From an uncultured Clostridia bacterium (GTDB lineage: Bacteria > Bacillota > Clostridia > Oscillospirales > Ruminococcaceae), in the NCBI GenBank assembly GCA_944386455.1, contig CALXBC010000001.1:1-64000 (forward strand): DNA of 64,000 nt, in the 5' to 3' direction. Both the position numbers and the translations under genes were made by a program. A model generated the notes under the pieces. That model was not told the origin of the DNA. It did not search any database and worked only from the letters and a program-made list of their open reading frames with translations. Shown here one piece after another: positions 46,352-59,100 of the stretch (position 1 is its first letter; every line of letters starts with the position of its first letter).

Positions 46352-46381
46352 TATATCAGAATTTTCTTGCTATTTTTGAGG

Positions 46382-46410
46382 TTGTAAAGATGTTTAAAAT
46401 CAAGTAGAAT
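46382..46410 (+). promoter_or_regulatory. Promoter of the URO-D-like gene
   Basis: TTGTAA, 17 nt and TAGAAT, 37 nt before the ATG. It lies about 30 nt from the divergent promoter, so one regulator-binding site could serve both. Confidence 0.6.
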
Positions 46411-46447
46411 AAAATCACCAAAATAAAAATGCGGGGATGGGATTCAA

Positions 46448-47572
46448 ATGAATTTTAGAGAAAATGTAATGGCGGTACTCCATTATGAAAAGCCCGACCA
46501 GTTTCCTGTGGTTTCATTTGGCTATTGGGCGGAAACGCTGCAAAAATGGGAAGAAGAAGGCCATATCACCCATGAGGAGACAGTCGGCTATTGTTCCTAT
46601 GGGGACAATTCTGAGGCAGACCGCTCTATCATGAAAAAGCTTGGCTTTGACTTCAACTGGAACTCTTGTATCGGCTTTGATACCGGACTGCGTCCGAATT
46701 TCGGGCACACTATCCTGGAAGAAAAAGAGGACGGAACGCTTCTTGCCCGCGATGAGCAAGGACTTATCGTTTTGGAGAAGCCCGGAGTTGTGTCGATCCC
46801 CGCGGAAATCGGTACCTCGATGACCGGCAGGGAAGCATGGGAAGAACTGTACCTGCCAAAGCTGAAATGGACGGCAGAGCGGGTCAATACCGAGTATATA
46901 AAAAGCCTGGCAGACGATACCAATCGTGAGATTCCGATAGGTTTGCACTGCGGCTCTTTAATCGGATATATGCGTAATTTACTGGGTGTAGAGCAGCTCA
47001 GCTATCTGTATGCCGATGATGAAGAGCTCTATGCAGAAATCGTGGATACCCTGGCCGGAATTTGCTATCAGGGAGTTAAAACCGCACTGGAAACCGGCGC
47101 TAAATTTGATTATGCCCATTTTTGGGAGGACATCTGTTTTAAAAACGGTCCGCTGGTATCTCCATTTGTGTTTGAAGATTATGTAGCTCCTCATTACAAA
47201 AGAATCACCGATCTGCTGACTAAATACGGTATAGACATTGTGTCCGTTGACTGCGACGGTTGTATCGATACCCTGGTCCCGATCTGGCTGAAAAACGGCG
47301 TAAACACCATGTTCCCGATTGAGGTGGGCACCTGGAATGCCAGTATTGCTCCTTGGCGTGAAAAGTATGGAAAGATGCTGCGCGGCGTCGGCGGTATGAA
47401 TAAGACGCTCTTTGCCCGTGACCGTAAAGCAATTGATGAAGAGGTAGAACGGCTCAAAGGACTGATTAGCCTGGGCGGTTATATCCCCTGCCCTGACCAT
47501 CGGATTGCGCCTGATGCAAAATTCGAATTGGTACAGTATTATTGTGACAAAATGCATCAGCTAAGTTGCTGA
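46448..47572 (+). CDS. URO-D-superfamily protein, MtaA/CmuA-like
   Basis: This 374-aa protein of the uroporphyrinogen decarboxylase superfamily has the catabolic-type features HFWEDICFKNGPLVSPFVFEDY, YGIDIVSVDCDGCIDTLVPIWLKNGVN and a final LGGYIPCPDHRIAPDAKF. These resemble methylcobamide-dependent methyltransferases (MtaA/CmuA group) rather than heme-pathway HemE. The substrate is unknown; no corrinoid protein is in the window. Its divergent AraC neighbour suggests substrate-induced expression. Confidence 0.8.
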   Translation: MNFRENVMAVLHYEKPDQFPVVSFGYWAETLQKWEEEGHITHEETVGYCSYGDNSEADRSIMKKLGFDFNWNSCIGFDTGLRPNFGHTILEEKEDGTLLARDEQGLIVLEKPGVVSIPAEIGTSMTGREAWEELYLPKLKWTAERVNTEYIKSLADDTNREIPIGLHCGSLIGYMRNLLGVEQLSYLYADDEELYAEIVDTLAGICYQGVKTALETGAKFDYAHFWEDICFKNGPLVSPFVFEDYVAPHYKRITDLLTKYGIDIVSVDCDGCIDTLVPIWLKNGVNTMFPIEVGTWNASIAPWREKYGKMLRGVGGMNKTLFARDRKAIDEEVERLKGLISLGGYIPCPDHRIAPDAKFELVQYYCDKMHQLSC

Positions 47573-47613
47573 CTTAATTTGTTGCATACTTCCTGTTGAA
47601 AATCCGATGACTA

Positions 47614-47646
47614 AAGCCAATCGTTGCTAAAACGATTGGCTTTTTT
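47614..47646 (+). terminator. Terminator of the URO-D-like gene
   Basis: AAGCCAATCGTT pairs with AACGATTGGCTT, followed by a T-run on the plus strand. Confidence 0.9.
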
Positions 47647-47651
47647 CTATA

Positions 47652-47689
47652 CAAAAATACCGTTGCTATAAATCAATAGCAACGGTATT
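47652..47689 (-). terminator. Terminator of tuf
   Basis: AATACCGTTGCTATT pairs with its complement; on the minus strand a T-run follows directly, just past the tuf stop codon. Confidence 0.9.
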
Positions 47690-47703
47690 CTGCAAATCAT
47701 AAA

Positions 47704-48903
47704 TTACGCATTGATCTTGGAAACAACACCAGAACCAACGGTACGTCCTCCTTCACGGATAGCGAAACGCAGACCTTCCTCAATAGCGATCGGAGTAATC
47801 AGTTCAACACTGATGGTCACGTTATCGCCAGGCATACACATTTCAACGCCTTCCGGCAGGCTGATAACGCCGGTAACGTCAGTTGTTCTGAAATAGAACT
47901 GCGGACGGTAGTTGTTGAAGAACGGGGTATGACGGCCGCCCTCTTCTTTTTTCAGAATATAAACCTGACCTTCAAATTTGGTGTGTGGATGAATCGTACC
48001 GGGTTTGCAGAGAACCTGTCCACGTTCGATTTCATTTCTCTGAACACCACGAAGCAGAGCGCCGATATTGTCACCAGCTTCTGCATAATCCAGAACCTTA
48101 CGGAACATTTCGATACCGGTAACAACAGTCTTGGATTTTTCATCTTTCAAGCCAACGATCTCAACTTCGTCGCCGGTCTTGAGCTGACCTCTTTCCACTC
48201 TTCCGGTTGCAACGGTTCCGCGTCCAGTGATGGTGAAGACGTCCTCAACAGGCATCAGGAACGGCAGATCTGCTTTTCTTTCCGGAGTTGGGATATAGTT
48301 GTCAACTGCATCCATGAGCTCAAGAATCGGTTTGTAAGCAGGATCATTCAGATCATCCGGAGCTTCCAAAGCCTGAAGAGCAGAACCTTTAATGATCGGA
48401 ATATCGTCACCCGGGAAATCATAGCTGGACAACAGATCGCGGATCTCCATTTCAACCAGTTCCAACAGTTCCGGATCGTCAACCTGGTCTGCTTTGTTCA
48501 TGAAAACAACGATATAAGGAACGCCAACCTGACGGGCAAGCAGAATGTGCTCACGGGTCTGTGCCATCGGTCCGTCGGAAGCAGCAACAACCAGAATCGC
48601 GCCGTCCATCTGAGCAGCACCGGTGATCATGTTCTTAACATAGTCAGCATGTCCGGGGCAGTCAACGTGTGCATAGTGACGATTGTCAGTTTCATACTCA
48701 ACGTGAGCGGTATTGATTGTAATACCACGCTCTCTCTCTTCCGGAGCCTTGTCGATCATATCGTAAGCTTCGTATTTTGCCTGACCCTTCAGTGCCAATG
48801 TTTTGGTGATAGCAGCGGTCAAAGTGGTTTTACCATGGTCAACGTGACCGATGGTACCGATGTTAACATGGGGCTTTGTTCTTTCAAATTTAGCCTTGGC
48901 CAT
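47704..48903 (-). CDS. tuf: Elongation factor Tu
   Basis: This 399-aa GTPase has the P-loop GHVDHGKT, the switch region [33 protein letters not shown] and the complete domains 2 and 3 ending VVSKINA. It delivers aminoacyl-tRNA to the ribosome. It has its own promoter at 48992-49020 downstream of fusA, and a strong terminator. Confidence 0.99.
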   Translation of the reverse strand: MAKAKFERTKPHVNIGTIGHVDHGKTTLTAAITKTLALKGQAKYEAYDMIDKAPEERERGITINTAHVEYETDNRHYAHVDCPGHADYVKNMITGAAQMDGAILVVAASDGPMAQTREHILLARQVGVPYIVVFMNKADQVDDPELLELVEMEIRDLLSSYDFPGDDIPIIKGSALQALEAPDDLNDPAYKPILELMDAVDNYIPTPERKADLPFLMPVEDVFTITGRGTVATGRVERGQLKTGDEVEIVGLKDEKSKTVVTGIEMFRKVLDYAEAGDNIGALLRGVQRNEIERGQVLCKPGTIHPHTKFEGQVYILKKEEGGRHTPFFNNYRPQFYFRTTDVTGVISLPEGVEMCMPGDNVTISVELITPIAIEEGLRFAIREGGRTVGSGVVSKINA

Positions 48904-48991
48904 AGGAATATCCTCCCTTTTTCAATAGAAAATAATATTTTGTTTTATCTACATTTGGAAATCCCAAATATACATAATCAGATTTATTTCC

Positions 48992-49020
48992 ATTCTAGCA
49001 AGAAAATGGAAAAAATGCAA
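48992..49020 (-). promoter_or_regulatory. Separate promoter of tuf
   Basis: The minus strand shows TTGCAT, 17 nt and TAGAAT in the 149-nt gap after fusA. Confidence 0.7.
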
Positions 49021-49052
49021 GTGTTTTTTGCGATTTTACGCAAAAAATTCGT

Positions 49053-51137
49053 TTAGCCGTTGCTCTTGGTTCTGTCGCTGATGATCTTATCTGCGATGGA
49101 TTTTGGAACTTCGATATAGTGACTTGGTTCCATGGTATACTGTCCGCGGCCCTGTGTCTTGGAGCGCAGATCATTGGAGTAACCAAACATCTCAGACAGC
49201 GGAACAAAAGCGTTGATCTGCTGTGCACCGACGCGCGCTTCCATACCCTGAATCTGTCCGCGGCGGGAATTCAGATCGCCGATGACATCACCCATATAAT
49301 CCTCAGGTACGATAACAACTACCTTCATGATCGGCTCCAGTATGACCGGATCGCCTTTTCTCATCGCTTCCTTGAAAGCCATGGAACCGGCAATCTTAAA
49401 TGCCATTTCAGAGGAGTCAACTTCATGATAAGAACCATCATACAGCGTAACCTTCACATCAACAACCGGATACCCGGCAAGCACGCCGCTCTGCATTGCA
49501 CCGCGGATACCGGCATCAACAGCAGGAATATATTCCTTCGGAATTGCACCGCCCACGACCTTATTGATGAACTCATAGCCTTTTCCGCTTTCATTCGGCT
49601 CAACAATGATCTTGACGTGACCGTACTGACCTTTACCGCCGGACTGACGCGCATACTTGTGATCAACATCAGCAGCTTTGCGGATTGTTTCCTTATAAGC
49701 AACCTGCGGAGCTCCGACGTTCGCCTCTACCTTAAACTCACGAAGGAGACGGTCAACAATGATTTCCAGATGCAGCTCACCCATACCTGAAATAATAGTC
49801 TGACCGGTTTCCTCATTGGTATAGGTGCGGAAGGTCGGGTCTTCTTCTGCCAATTTTGCCAGCGCAACACCCATCTTTTCCTGACCGGCTTTGGTTTTGG
49901 GCTCAATCGCCAAACTGATAACCGGCTCCGGGAACACCATGTTTTCCAGAATTACAGGATGCTTGGGATCGCAAAGCGTATCACCGGTGGTGGTGTTCTT
50001 TAAACCAACCGCAGCAGCAATATCACCTGCATAACAGGTTTCAATGTCCTGGCGGTGATTTGCATGCATCTGCAGAATCCGTCCGATTCTCTCATTGTTA
50101 TCCTTGCTGGAATTGTAAACTGACGTTCCGGCATTGATCGTACCGGAGTATACACGGAAGAAGCAAAGCTTTCCGACATATGGGTCAGTTGCAATCTTGA
50201 ACGCCAGAGCAGAGAACGGAGCATCATCAGAAGACGGCCGTGTGACCTCTTCCTCCGTTTCCGGGTCAATGCCCTTGATATCAGGAACATCAGTCGGAGC
50301 AGGCATATAATCCACAATTGCATCCAACAGCATCTGAACGCCCTTATTGCGGTAGGATGTACCACAGGTTACAGGAACCATCTCATTGGCAATCGTTGCT
50401 TTTCTGATTGCCGCCTTGACTTCCTCAACCGTGAGTTCTTCCCCGTCCAGATATTTCATCATCAGCTCTTCATCGGTTTCAGCAACCGCTTCAATCAGAG
50501 CATCATGATATTCCTGTGCTTTTTCTTTCATATCGTCCGGGATCTCAGTAACATCAATTTTTGTTCCCAGATCGTCTTCATAAATTTCAGCGACCATCTG
50601 CACCAGATCAATAATACCAACAAAGGTATCCTCGGCGCCGATCGGCAGCTGAATCGGAACAGCATTACATTTCAAACGATCCTTCATCATGGCAACGACG
50701 TTGTAAAAATCAGCGCCGGTGATGTCCATCTTATTAACGTACGCCATTCTTGGGACATGATAATTGTCAGCCTGTCTCCAAACGGTTTCAGACTGCGGCT
50801 CAACGCCGCCTTTTGCACACAGAACGGTAACGGAACCGTCCAATACACGAAGCGAACGTTCAACCTCAACCGTAAAGTCCACATGTCCCGGAGTGTCGAT
50901 GATATTGATTCTATGGCCTTTCCAGAATGCAGTTGTTGCAGCGGAAGTAATGGTAATACCTCTCTCCTGCTCCTGTGCCATCCAGTCCATTGTCGCGGTA
51001 CCGTCGTGTGTTTCACCAATTTTATGCGTTTTTCCGGTATAGAACAGAATACGCTCAGTGGTGGTCGTCTTACCAGCGTCAATGTGGGCCATTATGCCAA
51101 TATTTCGAGTCAGCGCAAGTGGAATTTCTCTTGGCAT
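49053..51137 (-). CDS. fusA: Elongation factor G
   Basis: This 694-aa translocase has the P-loop [60 protein letters not shown] and the C-terminal domains through [21 protein letters not shown]. It is part of the rpsL-rpsG-fusA-tuf block. A hairpin in the 89-nt gap before it (around 51157-51193) has no obvious terminator T-run. Confidence 0.99.
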   Translation of the reverse strand: MPREIPLALTRNIGIMAHIDAGKTTTTERILFYTGKTHKIGETHDGTATMDWMAQEQERGITITSAATTAFWKGHRINIIDTPGHVDFTVEVERSLRVLDGSVTVLCAKGGVEPQSETVWRQADNYHVPRMAYVNKMDITGADFYNVVAMMKDRLKCNAVPIQLPIGAEDTFVGIIDLVQMVAEIYEDDLGTKIDVTEIPDDMKEKAQEYHDALIEAVAETDEELMMKYLDGEELTVEEVKAAIRKATIANEMVPVTCGTSYRNKGVQMLLDAIVDYMPAPTDVPDIKGIDPETEEEVTRPSSDDAPFSALAFKIATDPYVGKLCFFRVYSGTINAGTSVYNSSKDNNERIGRILQMHANHRQDIETCYAGDIAAAVGLKNTTTGDTLCDPKHPVILENMVFPEPVISLAIEPKTKAGQEKMGVALAKLAEEDPTFRTYTNEETGQTIISGMGELHLEIIVDRLLREFKVEANVGAPQVAYKETIRKAADVDHKYARQSGGKGQYGHVKIIVEPNESGKGYEFINKVVGGAIPKEYIPAVDAGIRGAMQSGVLAGYPVVDVKVTLYDGSYHEVDSSEMAFKIAGSMAFKEAMRKGDPVILEPIMKVVVIVPEDYMGDVIGDLNSRRGQIQGMEARVGAQQINAFVPLSEMFGYSNDLRSKTQGRGQYTMEPSHYIEVPKSIADKIISDRTKSNG

Positions 51138-51226
51138 AAATACCTCCTAATAGAATAAACGGCAAGTTTTTTGGCAGGACGGTTGTCCAGCCAAAAAACC
51201 TGTTGCTTTTACGGATTATCGGAACA

Positions 51227-51697
51227 TTACCATCTGTAATGTGCAAAAGCCTTGTTGGCCTCTGCCATTTTGTGGGTTTCTTCCCGTTTCTTCACGGCGC
51301 CGCCGGTGTTGTTGAGCGCATCCAGCATTTCAGCAGCCAGGCGTTCTTTCATTGTTTTCTCGCCTCTTTGACGGGCATACAATGTCAGCCAGCGTAAGCC
51401 GAGGGTCTCTCTTCTGTCCTGACGGACTTCCAACGGAACCTGATAGGTAGCACCGCCGACACGGCGTGCTTTCACCTCTAATACGGGCATGATATTTTCC
51501 ATAACGTCGTGGAAAACCTCTAACGGTTCTTTTCCAGTCTTCTCTCTTACGATATCGAATGCACCATACACGATCTTCTGTGCAACTCCCTTTTTACCGT
51601 CGAGCATCACATTGTTGATCAGCCGGGTAACAAACTTGGAATTGTACAGCGGGTCCGGCAAAACATCACGTTTTGCAATATTACCTCTTCTTGGCAC
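51227..51697 (-). CDS. rpsG: 30S ribosomal protein S7
   Basis: At 156 aa it has the usual S7 length: [36 protein letters not shown]... to [15 protein letters not shown]. The start is the GTG before CCAAGAAGAGG, 8 nt after AAGGAGGG. An earlier in-frame GTG overlaps that ribosome site and is rejected. S7 nucleates the 30S head. Confidence 0.97.
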   Translation of the reverse strand: MPRRGNIAKRDVLPDPLYNSKFVTRLINNVMLDGKKGVAQKIVYGAFDIVREKTGKEPLEVFHDVMENIMPVLEVKARRVGGATYQVPLEVRQDRRETLGLRWLTLYARQRGEKTMKERLAAEMLDALNNTGGAVKKREETHKMAEANKAFAHYRW

Positions 51698-51872
51698 TTC
51701 GCTTCCCTCCTTCACATCAAAATGAATTCATTGGTACTCGAAAGCGTCAAACTCCCGTGAGCTTCAGGCCGGTGTTTCCAGTCCGAAGCTATTATGCCAA
51801 TATTCAGGCGTTCTATGATAAAACTGCCAAAATAAGGGCAAGATTTTTTCACTCTTATGCGGGATTTTTCCA

Positions 51873-52298
51873 CTATTTCGCAGCACCAGCTTTTGGACGT
51901 TTTGCTCCATACTTGGAACGGGCCTGCATTCTCTTGGCCACACCCTGTGCATCCAGTGTACCACGGATGATGTGGTAACGGGTACCGGGAAGGTCCTTCA
52001 CACGTCCGCCACGGATCAAAACAACGCTGTGCTCCTGCAAATTGTGGCCGATTCCCGGAATATATGCAGTGACCTCGGTGCCGTTGGTTAACTTTACACG
52101 GGCAACCTTTCTCAAAGCAGAGTTCGGCTTTTTCGGCGTCATCGTTCTGACAGCAGTACAAACACCGCGTTTCTGCGGAGAATTCTGTTCGATCGTTGTC
52201 TTTTTCATTGAGTTATAGCTCTTAAGCAAAGCCGGAGCAGTAGACTTTTTCTCGACAACAGCTCTCCCTTTTCTGACCAGCTGGTTAAATGTAGGCAT
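51873..52298 (-). CDS. rpsL: 30S ribosomal protein S12
   Basis: This 141-aa protein begins [12 protein letters not shown] and has [46 protein letters not shown] and YGAKRPK. The streptomycin-related PKKPNSA segment is wild type. It follows an AAGGAGGTG site. A consensus promoter at 52395-52423 starts the str transcript. The L7Ae-like gene often found between rpoC and rpsL is absent. Confidence 0.98.
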   Translation of the reverse strand: MPTFNQLVRKGRAVVEKKSTAPALLKSYNSMKKTTIEQNSPQKRGVCTAVRTMTPKKPNSALRKVARVKLTNGTEVTAYIPGIGHNLQEHSVVLIRGGRVKDLPGTRYHIIRGTLDAQGVAKRMQARSKYGAKRPKAGAAK

Positions 52299-52394
52299 AT
52301 TGCACCTCCTTTTCCTTTCTTCATATTTTCATGAAATTTATGTCAAGCGGTTTTGCACGCAAAACCGCTCTGACTCATAAACTCACGCCCTATT

Positions 52395-52423
52395 ATTCTA
52401 ACATAGCGCAACAGCGTTGTCAA
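52395..52423 (-). promoter_or_regulatory. Promoter of the rpsL-rpsG-fusA transcript
   Basis: The minus strand shows TTGACA, 17 nt and TAGAAT between rpoC and rpsL. The leader then forms a perfect hairpin AGCGGTTTTGC/GCAAAACCGCT at about 52345-52369. Confidence 0.8.
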
Positions 52424-52452
52424 GGGCGTTCTTGCCTGTCAACAGGAATTTT

Positions 52453-55400
52453 CTAAAAATCTGTCGATAATTCCTTAACAGCAGAAACTGCATCCGCTTT
52501 GGTTGGTACAACCTGTACATCTCCATAACAGGTCATTCCGGTTCCCGCCGGAATCAGCTTGCCGATAATCACGTTTTCTTTCAATCCGAGCAATGGATCG
52601 ACCTTACCCTTGATCGCAGCCTCGGTCAAAACTCTCGTGGTTTCCTGGAACGAAGCAGCAGAGAGGAAGCTGTCAGTTGCAAGAGACGCCTTTGTGATAC
52701 CCAGCATTACCGGAATAAAGGTGGCCTTGGAAAGTCCTTGCTCGCCCGCGTCAATGCGGCTCTGAATTTCCTTGTTTGCGAAAATCACTTCCGAGCGGTC
52801 TACCAACGAGCCCGGCAGCAGGTCTGTGCTGCCCGCCTCATCGATTCTCACCTTCCGCATCATCTGGCGGACAATAACCTCAATATGCTTGTCGTTGATA
52901 TCAACGCCCTGCATCCGGTAAACCTTCTGCACTTCTGAAATCAGATAGTTCTGGACTTCCTGTTCGCCTTTGACCGCAAGAACATCATGCGGATTGATAG
53001 AGCCCTCCGTCAGCGGATCACCGGCTTCTACATGGTCGCCTTCTGCGACCTTCAAGCGGTATCCGTAAGGAATCGCGTACTGTTTTTCCTCACCGTCTTC
53101 TCCCGTGACGATCGCATGGCGTATCCGTTTGATTTCGTCAAAACGGATGGTGCCCGAAATTTCAGTGATGATGGCAGAGCTCTTGGGACGGCGTCCTTCA
53201 AACAGCTCCTCAACACGCGGAAGACCCTGTGTTATGTCTTCTGCGGACGCAATACCACCGGTATGGAAGGTTCTCATCGTCAGCTGCGTGCCAGGCTCAC
53301 CAATTGACTGTGCAGCGATAATACCAACCGCTTCACCGACTGCAACGACCTTGCCGTTTGCCAGGTTGGAGCCATAGCATTTCGCACAGACTCCCTGTTT
53401 TGCATGGCAGGACAGCACCGAACGGATTTTAACCTTTTCAATGCCGGCCGCAAGGATCTTTTTCGCATCGGAATCATCCATCATCTTGTCCTTAGAAATC
53501 AGCACCTCACCAGTGCTTGGATCCAACAGGTCTTCCACCAAATAACGGCCGCAGACACGTTCAGACAACGGCTCGATCATTTCGTTGCCTTCCTTGATGG
53601 AATAGATTTCCAGCCCCTCATCGGTGCCGCAGTCGTTCTGACGGATAATCACATCCTGTGATACATCGACCAGACGGCGGGTCAGATAACCGGAGTCGGC
53701 AGTTCTCAGCGCTGTGTCGGCCAGACCCTTTCTGGCGCCGCGCGAAGAAATAAAGTATTCCAAAATATTAAGACCTTCGCGGTAATTGGCTTTAATCGGG
53801 ATTTCAATCGTAACACCGGCGGTGTTCGCGATCAGTCCGCGCATTCCTGCCAGCTGTTTGATCTGGTTCATGCTGCCGCGCGCACCGGAATCCGCCATCA
53901 TAAAGATCGGATTATATTTGTCAAGGTTATTTGCAAGCGCATCGGATACTGCTTTTGTTGTGTTCTCCCATGTCTTGATTACCAAGTTATGACGCTCGTC
54001 GTTGGAAATCAAACCGCGGCGGAACTGTTTATTGATGCCGCTGATTTCATTTTCAGCCTCCTGCAGCAGCTCCTGCTTCTGCGGCGGAATGACAGCGTCG
54101 CAGACCGCAACCGTAATGGCGCCTTTGGTCGAATATTTAAAGCCTTGTGCCTTAATCCGGTCAAGAACCTCAGCGGTTCTGGCTGTGCCATGCACCTTGA
54201 TGCAGCGGTCAATGATCTGTCCCAGCTGCTTTTTGCCAACCAAAAATGTAACTTCCAGATCCAGCAGATTTTCCGGTTTGCTGCGGTCAACATATCCCAG
54301 ATCCTGCGGGATCGGGTCATTAAAGATCAAACGTCCGACTGTCGCATCAATCAGCTTGGTAATCGTCCGATCTCCGATTGTTTTGGAAACACGCACCTTA
54401 ATGGCAGCATGCAGGGACACGACTCCCTCCTGATATGCCATCAGTGCCTCGTTCACATCGCGGAACACTTTTCCTTCGCCTTTTTCGCCTTCTTTCACAA
54501 GCGTCAGGTAATAGGAGCCCAATACCATATCCTGTGTCGGCACCGTGACAGGACGGCCGTCGGACGGCTTCAGCAGGTTGTTGGCAGCCAGCATCAGAAA
54601 GCGTGCTTCTGCCTGCGCTTCAGCGGAAAGCGGAACGTGAACCGCCATCTGGTCGCCGTCAAAGTCGGCGTTATATGCGGTACAGACGAGCGGATGCAGC
54701 TTTAGTGCACGCCCTTCAACCAGAATCGGTTCAAAGGCCTGAATACCGAGTCTGTGCAGCGTAGGAGCACGGTTAAGCAGCACAGGATGATTCTTAATCA
54801 CGGTTTCCAGCGCATCCCATACTTCCGGCCGTGCGCGTTCTACCATCTTTCTGGCACTCTTGATGTTGTTGGAAACGCCTGTTTCCACCAGCCGCTTCAT
54901 GACAAAGGGCTTAAACAGTTCCAGTGCCATTTCTTTCGGCAGACCGCACTGATACATTTTCAGTTCCGGTCCCACAACAATAACCGAACGGCCGGAATAG
55001 TCTACACGCTTTCCAAGAAGATTCTGACGGAACCGTCCCTGTTTTCCTTTGAGCATATCGGAAAGAGACTTGAGCGGACGGTTATTCGGTCCCGTTACGG
55101 GACGTCCGCGGCGTCCGTTATCAATCAGTGCATCGACTGCTTCCTGCAGCATCCGCTTTTCATTGCGGACAATAATATCGGGAGCATTCAACTCTAAAAG
55201 CCGTTTCAGACGGTTGTTCCGGTTGATCACGCGGCGGTACAGGTCATTGAGATCGGACGTTGCGAAGCGCCCGCCGTCCAGCTGCACCATTGGACGAATA
55301 TCCGGCGGAATGACCGGCACTACGTCCATAATCATCCACTCGGGACGGTTCCCGGAAAGGCGGAATGATTCCACGACTTCCAGCCGTTTCAGAATCCGAA

Positions 55401-56007
55401 CCCGTTTCTGACCGGCAGTGTTCTCCAGTTCATCCTTCAGCTCTTTGCTGAGCTTTTCCAGATCAAGTTCCGCCAAGAGCTCTTTGATCGCTTCTGCGCC
55501 CATGCCGGCCTTAAAATCATCCTCGTATTTTTCCCGCATGTCGGCGTATTCTTTTTCAGACAAAAGCTGTCCTTTTTCCAGCACGGTATTTCCCGGATCT
55601 GTTACAATATATTTTGCAAAATAGAGGACTTCTTCCAGCCTTCTGGGAGAAATATCGAGGATCAGACCCATCCGGGACGGAATCCCTTTAAAGTACCAGA
55701 TATGGGAAACCGGAGCTGCAAGCTCGATATGTCCCATCCGTTCCCGGCGGACCTTTGCACGGGTTACCTCGACGCCGCAGCGATCACAGATTTTCCCCTT
55801 ATAACGCAGTCTTTTATATTTACCACAGTGGCATTCCCAGTCCTTGGTCGGGCCGAAAATCCGTTCGCAGAACAGACCGTCCCGTTCAGGCTTTAACGTC
55901 CGGTAGTTGATCGTTTCCGGCTTCTTCACCTCTCCATAGGACCATTCCCTGATCTGATCCGGGGATGCCAAACCGATTTTAATAGATTCAAATACATTAA
56001 ATTCCAT
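52453..56007 (-). CDS. rpoC: RNA polymerase beta' subunit
   Basis: This 1184-aa subunit starts [19 protein letters not shown] and has the N-terminal zinc site [23 protein letters not shown], the bridge and catalytic [16 protein letters not shown] with the three Mg-binding Asp, the trigger-loop region [16 protein letters not shown] and the second zinc site [13 protein letters not shown]. The frame extends upstream to 56058, but the ATG at 56007 gives the family start after GGAAAGGAATGG. It follows rpoB by 96 nt. Confidence 0.98.
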   Translation of the reverse strand: MEFNVFESIKIGLASPDQIREWSYGEVKKPETINYRTLKPERDGLFCERIFGPTKDWECHCGKYKRLRYKGKICDRCGVEVTRAKVRRERMGHIELAAPVSHIWYFKGIPSRMGLILDISPRRLEEVLYFAKYIVTDPGNTVLEKGQLLSEKEYADMREKYEDDFKAGMGAEAIKELLAELDLEKLSKELKDELENTAGQKRVRILKRLEVVESFRLSGNRPEWMIMDVVPVIPPDIRPMVQLDGGRFATSDLNDLYRRVINRNNRLKRLLELNAPDIIVRNEKRMLQEAVDALIDNGRRGRPVTGPNNRPLKSLSDMLKGKQGRFRQNLLGKRVDYSGRSVIVVGPELKMYQCGLPKEMALELFKPFVMKRLVETGVSNNIKSARKMVERARPEVWDALETVIKNHPVLLNRAPTLHRLGIQAFEPILVEGRALKLHPLVCTAYNADFDGDQMAVHVPLSAEAQAEARFLMLAANNLLKPSDGRPVTVPTQDMVLGSYYLTLVKEGEKGEGKVFRDVNEALMAYQEGVVSLHAAIKVRVSKTIGDRTITKLIDATVGRLIFNDPIPQDLGYVDRSKPENLLDLEVTFLVGKKQLGQIIDRCIKVHGTARTAEVLDRIKAQGFKYSTKGAITVAVCDAVIPPQKQELLQEAENEISGINKQFRRGLISNDERHNLVIKTWENTTKAVSDALANNLDKYNPIFMMADSGARGSMNQIKQLAGMRGLIANTAGVTIEIPIKANYREGLNILEYFISSRGARKGLADTALRTADSGYLTRRLVDVSQDVIIRQNDCGTDEGLEIYSIKEGNEMIEPLSERVCGRYLVEDLLDPSTGEVLISKDKMMDDSDAKKILAAGIEKVKIRSVLSCHAKQGVCAKCYGSNLANGKVVAVGEAVGIIAAQSIGEPGTQLTMRTFHTGGIASAEDITQGLPRVEELFEGRRPKSSAIITEISGTIRFDEIKRIRHAIVTGEDGEEKQYAIPYGYRLKVAEGDHVEAGDPLTEGSINPHDVLAVKGEQEVQNYLISEVQKVYRMQGVDINDKHIEVIVRQMMRKVRIDEAGSTDLLPGSLVDRSEVIFANKEIQSRIDAGEQGLSKATFIPVMLGITKASLATDSFLSAASFQETTRVLTEAAIKGKVDPLLGLKENVIIGKLIPAGTGMTCYGDVQVVPTKADAVSAVKELSTDF

Positions 56008-56103
56008 TCTAAATGACCATTCCTTTCCCGCTCCCTGTGCCGCCTCTGTCACCGGCACAAAGCAAATATAAAGATTCAGTCTGCATCATGAAACGGTATC
56101 CCT

Positions 56104-59100
56104 TTAGAATTCTTCGTCGTCATCGTCATCCGAAAACGTATCGTCCAGGTTAAAATCCAAAGGCTCATCGTCAACAGTCTCCAGATCATAATCGTCCAGG
56201 TCCGGTGTGTCCACACCATAGCCGTCCATATCATCCTCGACTTCCACATCAGAGAAGGCATCATCATCAATGTGCCGCAGTCCCATATCGTCGTCATCGT
56301 CAAAGTTCTGCTTCAGATCGATCTCTTCATTGTTCTTGTCCAGCACCTTGACATCCAGTCCCAGAGACTGAAGCTCCTTAATCAGGACCTTAAAGGATTC
56401 CGGAACGCCCGGCTTCGGTACATTCTGGCCTTTTACAATCGCTTCATAGGTCTTGACACGCCCAACCACGTCATCCGACTTGACCGTCAGGATTTCCTGA
56501 AGCGTATAGGCTGCGCCATAGGCTTCCAGTGCCCAGACCTCCATTTCTCCAAAACGCTGGCCGCCAAACTGTGCCTTACCGCCCAAAGGCTGCTGTGTCA
56601 CCAGAGAATAAGGGCCGGTCGAACGGGCGTGGATCTTATCATCCACCAGGTGATGCAGCTTAAGATAATACATATATCCGACCGTGACGGGGTTATCAAA
56701 CGGCTCTCCCGTCCGTCCGTCATACAGAATGGTTTTTCCGTCCTCGCGAAGTCCTGCTTCTTTCAGGCATTCTGCAATATCCTTTTCATTCGCACCGTCA
56801 AATACCGGCGTCATGATTTTCCAGCCAAGCGCTTTTGCAGCATAGCCAAGATGGACTTCCAGGACCTGACCGATATTCATACGGGAAGGAACGCCCAGGG
56901 GGTTTAGTACGATATCGAGAGGAGTTCCGTCCGGCAGGAAGGGCATATCCTCCTGCGGCAGGATACGGGAAACAACACCCTTGTTGCCGTGACGTCCCGC
57001 CATCTTATCGCCGACAGAGATTTTTCTCTTCTGCGCGATATAGCAGCGAACTACCATATTGACGCCGGGGCTGAGTTCTTCACAGTTTTCGCGGGTAAAC
57101 ACCTTGACATCCACAATGATGCCCGATTCACCGTGCGGCACTTTCAGCGAGGTGTCGCGGACTTCTCTCGCCTTTTCCCCGAAAATGGCGCGGAGCAGCC
57201 GTTCCTCTGCGGTCAGCTCGGTTTCACCTTTTGGCGTGACCTTGCCGACCAGGATATCGCCTGCATGGACCTCCGCTCCGATGCGGATAATACCGCGCTC
57301 GTCCAAATCTTTCAGTGCGTCTTCACCAACGTTTGGAATATCACGGGTAATCTCTTCAGAGCCCAGCTTGGTATCCCGCGCTTCCAGCTCGTATTCCTCA
57401 ATATGAATCGACGTATAAACATCGTCCCGCACCAGCTTTTCGTTGAGCAGGACCGCGTCCTCGTAGTTATAGCCTTCCCAGGTCATAAAGCCGACCAATG
57501 CATTCTTTCCGAGCGAAATCTCCCCGTCCGCCGTCGCCGGGCCGTCTGCAATAACCTGTCCTGTTTGGATTTGCTCACCCTTGCTGACGATCGGACGCTG
57601 GTTGACGCAGGTTCCCTGATTGGAACGCTTAAACTTGATCAGCTTGTAGGTATGGCTTTCGCCGGCCTGATCCTTGATTACGATCTTATCTGCACAGACG
57701 CTCTCCACCACGCCGGTGTGTTTGGAAACAACAGCAACGCCGGAATCGACAGCCGCTTTGTATTCCATGCCCGTACCGACGATCGGTGCTTCTGTTTTCA
57801 GCAGCGGCACCGCCTGCTTCTGCATGTTGGAGCCCATCAGCGCACGGTTCGCGTCATCATTTTCCAAAAACGGGATCATTGCTGTCGCAACAGATACAAC
57901 CATCTTCGGAGAAACATCCATAAAGTCAACACGTTCCCGTTCCACCTCAAGGATCTCGTCCCGGAAACGCGCGTTGACCCGCGGACGCGCAAAATGGCCG
58001 TCTTCGGTCAAGGGCTCGTTCGCCTGTGCCACCACATATTCGTCTTCCACATCCGCAGTCATATAGACCACTTCATTGGTCACAACACCGGTCTCCCGGT
58101 CTACTCTGCGGTAAGGAGCCTCGATGAAGCCATACTCATTAATTTTTGCAAAGGATGCCAGATAAGAGATCAAACCGATGTTCGGTCCTTCCGGCGTCTC
58201 GATCGGGCACATCCGCCCATAATGGCTGTAATGAACGTCACGGACTTCAAATCCTGCACGGTCACGGGACAGACCGCCCGGTCCCAAAGCGGACAAACGC
58301 CGTTTATGAGTCAGCTCGCCAAGCGGATTGGTCTGATCCATGAACTGCGAAAGCGGAGAGGAACCGAAAAATTCCTTGATCGCCGCAAACACCGGACGGA
58401 TATTGATCAGCGACTGCGGGGTAACGGAATCCATCTCCTGCGTCTGCAAATTCATCCGTTCCCGAATCACACGTTCCATCCGGGAAAAGCCGATGCGGAA
58501 CTGGTTCTGCAGCAGTTCGCCGACCGAACGGATCCGACGGTTCCCCAAATGGTCAATATCATCGGTGGTTCCAATGCCGTAAGCCAGATTATTGATATAG
58601 TTGATGGACGCAAAAATGTCATCCTTGGTAATATGCTTGGGAACCAACTCGTTCACACGGGATTTCACCTGCTCGGCTACTTCCTCGTCGGTAGAGCAGG
58701 TGTCCAGGATTTCCTTCAGGACGCGAAACCGCACCTTTTCATGAATTCCGGCTTCTTCCTTATCAATCTGGATAAAGTCGTCAATATCGACCATGCCGTT
58801 GGACATGATCTTGATTTCTTTATCCTCCACCATAACAAAAGCGGTGTCTACGCCGGCTCGCTCAATCTCTTTTGCCAGTTCGCGCTTTATTACCTGTCCC
58901 GCTTCTGCCATGACCTCACCGGTCAGCTCATTGACAATCGGCCGGGCAAGGGTCTGTCCGGTCAGCCGCAGAGCAATCCCCAGCTTTTTATTGTATTTAT
59001 AGCGTCCAACCTTGGAAAGATCATAGCGTCTGTCATCAAAAAAGAGATTCTTTAAGTGCGTGACTGCGCTTTCCACCGTCGGCGGCTCACCGGGACGCAG

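Noticed and set aside
56989-59055. 688-codon open frame on the plus strand opposite rpoB
   Set aside because: It is the antisense shadow of a highly conserved gene. The amino acid make-up has no domain, and there is no ribosome site.
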